From Deltaproteobacteria bacterium (GTDB lineage: Bacteria; Myxococcota_A; UBA9160; SZUA-336): DNA of 5,522 bases. The notes under the pieces are model-generated. The model was not told where the DNA came from, searched no databases, and saw only the letters and a list, made by a program, of their open reading frames with translations. Where the stretch lies: positions 1 through 5,522 of the forward strand of contig JAUXJB010000119.1 of assembly GCA_030624945.1 (NCBI GenBank), in the 5' to 3' direction. The translations under genes and the position numbers were made by a program. Positions 4,855-5,522 of this stretch are shown here, piece by piece (the stretch's first letter is position 1; each line of letters begins with the position of its first letter).

Positions 4855-4902
4855 TGGTGTCCCGATCCGGGAGTGCGATCGCATTCTCGGAGCAGAACAC
4901 TA
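4855..4902 (+). repeat. 48-bp near-palindromic dispersed repeat, copy 2
   Basis: Plus-strand 4855-4902 aligns without gaps to the minus-strand reading of copy 1 (1970-2017), with 42 of 48 bases identical; CCGGGAGTGCG and CGCATTCTCGG in the centre are unchanged. Its outer arms are more decayed (three mispairs and one G-U) and the left end is TG rather than TA. It is inverted relative to copy 1, and it lies between the CoA-transferase stop (4941) and the aldo/keto reductase start (4841), touching that gene's ribosome site. The remaining gap sequence (4903-4940) shows nothing recognisable. Confidence 0.85.
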
Positions 4903-4940
4903 GACGGTCTTTTACCACGCCACCTCGCTTCGGCGCAGAG

Positions 4941-5522
4941 TCACTCGGGTGGGCGTACCGCGATCACGCCCGCCTCCTCGAGCTCCGCGAGCTCCTCCGG
5001 GCTCAGTTGCAGGAGCTCACCGAGCACCTCCGCATTGTGCTCCCCGAGCAGAGGCGGAGCGCGGCGGAACGCGGCCGGGGTCTCGCTGAGACGTATGGCG
5101 ATGCCCGGCAACGGGTGCCGGCCGGCGTCGGGATGATCGGGGGCCGTCCAGAAGTCCCGCGCCGCCAGGTGTACATCCGCCACCAGCTCGCGCGCATCGC
5201 TCACGCAGCAGGCGACGATGCCGCACTGCTGGAGCTCGCGCATCAGCGCGCGCGAGGATTGCCGGCGGGTCCAGTCCGCGATGGCCTTGTCGAGCGCGTC
5301 GTGTTGTGCGAGCCGGGCCGGGAGATCCAAGCCGGCGAGCGAGGCGTCGAGCTCCGCGAGCTCGCAGAGGCTTTGCCACTCGCCGTCGCTGGTAACGCTG
5401 ATCGCGATCCAGCTGTCTTCGCCAGCACAGGGGTAGCATCCCTGCGGCGCGCGCCCCGGGTTGCGATTCCCCCGCCGGGGAGCGTCCGATCCCCGCACCT
5501 GCGACGCCAGCAGCTCTTCGCC
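4941..5522 (-). CDS. CaiB/BaiF family (class III) CoA-transferase, C-terminal part (cut by right window edge)
   Basis: The minus-strand frame is open from the window edge (5522) to a TGA at 4943-4941, giving the last 193 residues. An in-frame GTG at 5498 exists, but the codons before it continue the family pattern, so the true start lies outside. Family signatures: GNRNPGRAPQGCYPC followed by GEDSWIAI (about residues 18-41 of the fragment), the ALMRELQQCGIVA helix region, the FWTAPDHPDAGRHPLPG block, then APPLLGEHNAEVLGELL and the acidic tail LSPEELAELEEAGVI. Class III CoA-transferases move CoA between carboxylic acids through an aspartyl-CoA intermediate; the catalytic Asp and the N-terminal domain are not in view. 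Substrate is unknown (formyl-CoA, carnitine, bile-acid and aromatic or dicarboxylic acid types all share this tail). It fits with the other acyl-CoA enzymes in the window. Confidence 0.9.
   Translation of the reverse strand, partial: GEELLASQVRGSDAPRRGNRNPGRAPQGCYPCAGEDSWIAISVTSDGEWQSLCELAELDASLAGLDLPARLAQHDALDKAIADWTRRQSSRALMRELQQCGIVACCVSDARELVADVHLAARDFWTAPDHPDAGRHPLPGIAIRLSETPAAFRRAPPLLGEHNAEVLGELLQLSPEELAELEEAGVIAVRPPE

Noticed and set aside
3769..4884. 371-codon minus-strand frame overlapping the aldo/keto reductase and the coaE end
   Set aside because: It is an Arg/Gly/Ala-rich alternate frame that starts inside the palindromic repeat. The true aldo/keto reductase frame has an intact catalytic tetrad and a strong ribosome site.
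5466..5482. CCCC-GCC-GGGG symmetry near the right edge
   Set aside because: It is a short GC-rich palindrome inside the CoA-transferase coding sequence (the APRRGN codons), with no sign of function.

Overview
This is a high-GC, gene-dense bacterial chromosome segment. It encodes parts of seven proteins: five whole genes, with a partial gene at each edge. There are no rRNA or tRNA genes, no CRISPR array, no intact transposase and no phage genes. The mix of acyl-CoA dehydrogenase, MFE-2-like short-chain dehydrogenase and CaiB/BaiF CoA-transferase is typical of environmental high-GC bacteria rich in acyl-CoA metabolism, such as Myxococcota, Binatota or other former Deltaproteobacteria, or some Actinobacteria and Proteobacteria. 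The window has no phylogenetic marker strong enough to choose between them, so the assignment is inference.

Layout, left to right. (1) Positions 1-1286, plus strand: the C-terminus of an acyl-CoA dehydrogenase, then a complete SDR resembling the (3R)-hydroxyacyl-CoA dehydrogenase unit of peroxisomal MFE-2; together they look like beta-oxidation steps. (2) Positions 1331-3164, minus strand: metX (homoserine/serine O-acyltransferase) followed downstream by a YihX-like HAD hydrolase. (3) Positions 3283-3900, plus strand: coaE, the last step of CoA biosynthesis, divergent from metX across a 118-bp intergenic region. (4) Positions 3897-5522, minus strand: a CaiB/BaiF CoA-transferase (C-terminal part only) followed downstream by an aldo/keto reductase, which meets coaE tail to tail with a 4-bp CTAG stop overlap.

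The most notable non-coding feature is a dispersed 48-bp near-palindrome present twice (1970-2017 and 4855-4902, 42 of 48 bases identical when aligned in opposite orientation). Each copy lies 9-13 bp upstream of the start codon of a minus-strand gene. It looks like a REP- or MITE-type repeat with TA-like ends. It also carries start codons that create false N-terminal extensions in automated gene calls.

No obvious novel multi-gene system is present. The genes are recognisable metabolic enzymes. The points worth a second look are the repeat family, the COASY-like form of CoaE, the serine/homoserine ambiguity of MetX, the metX-coaE divergent control region, and a small in-frame tandem duplication in the SDR.
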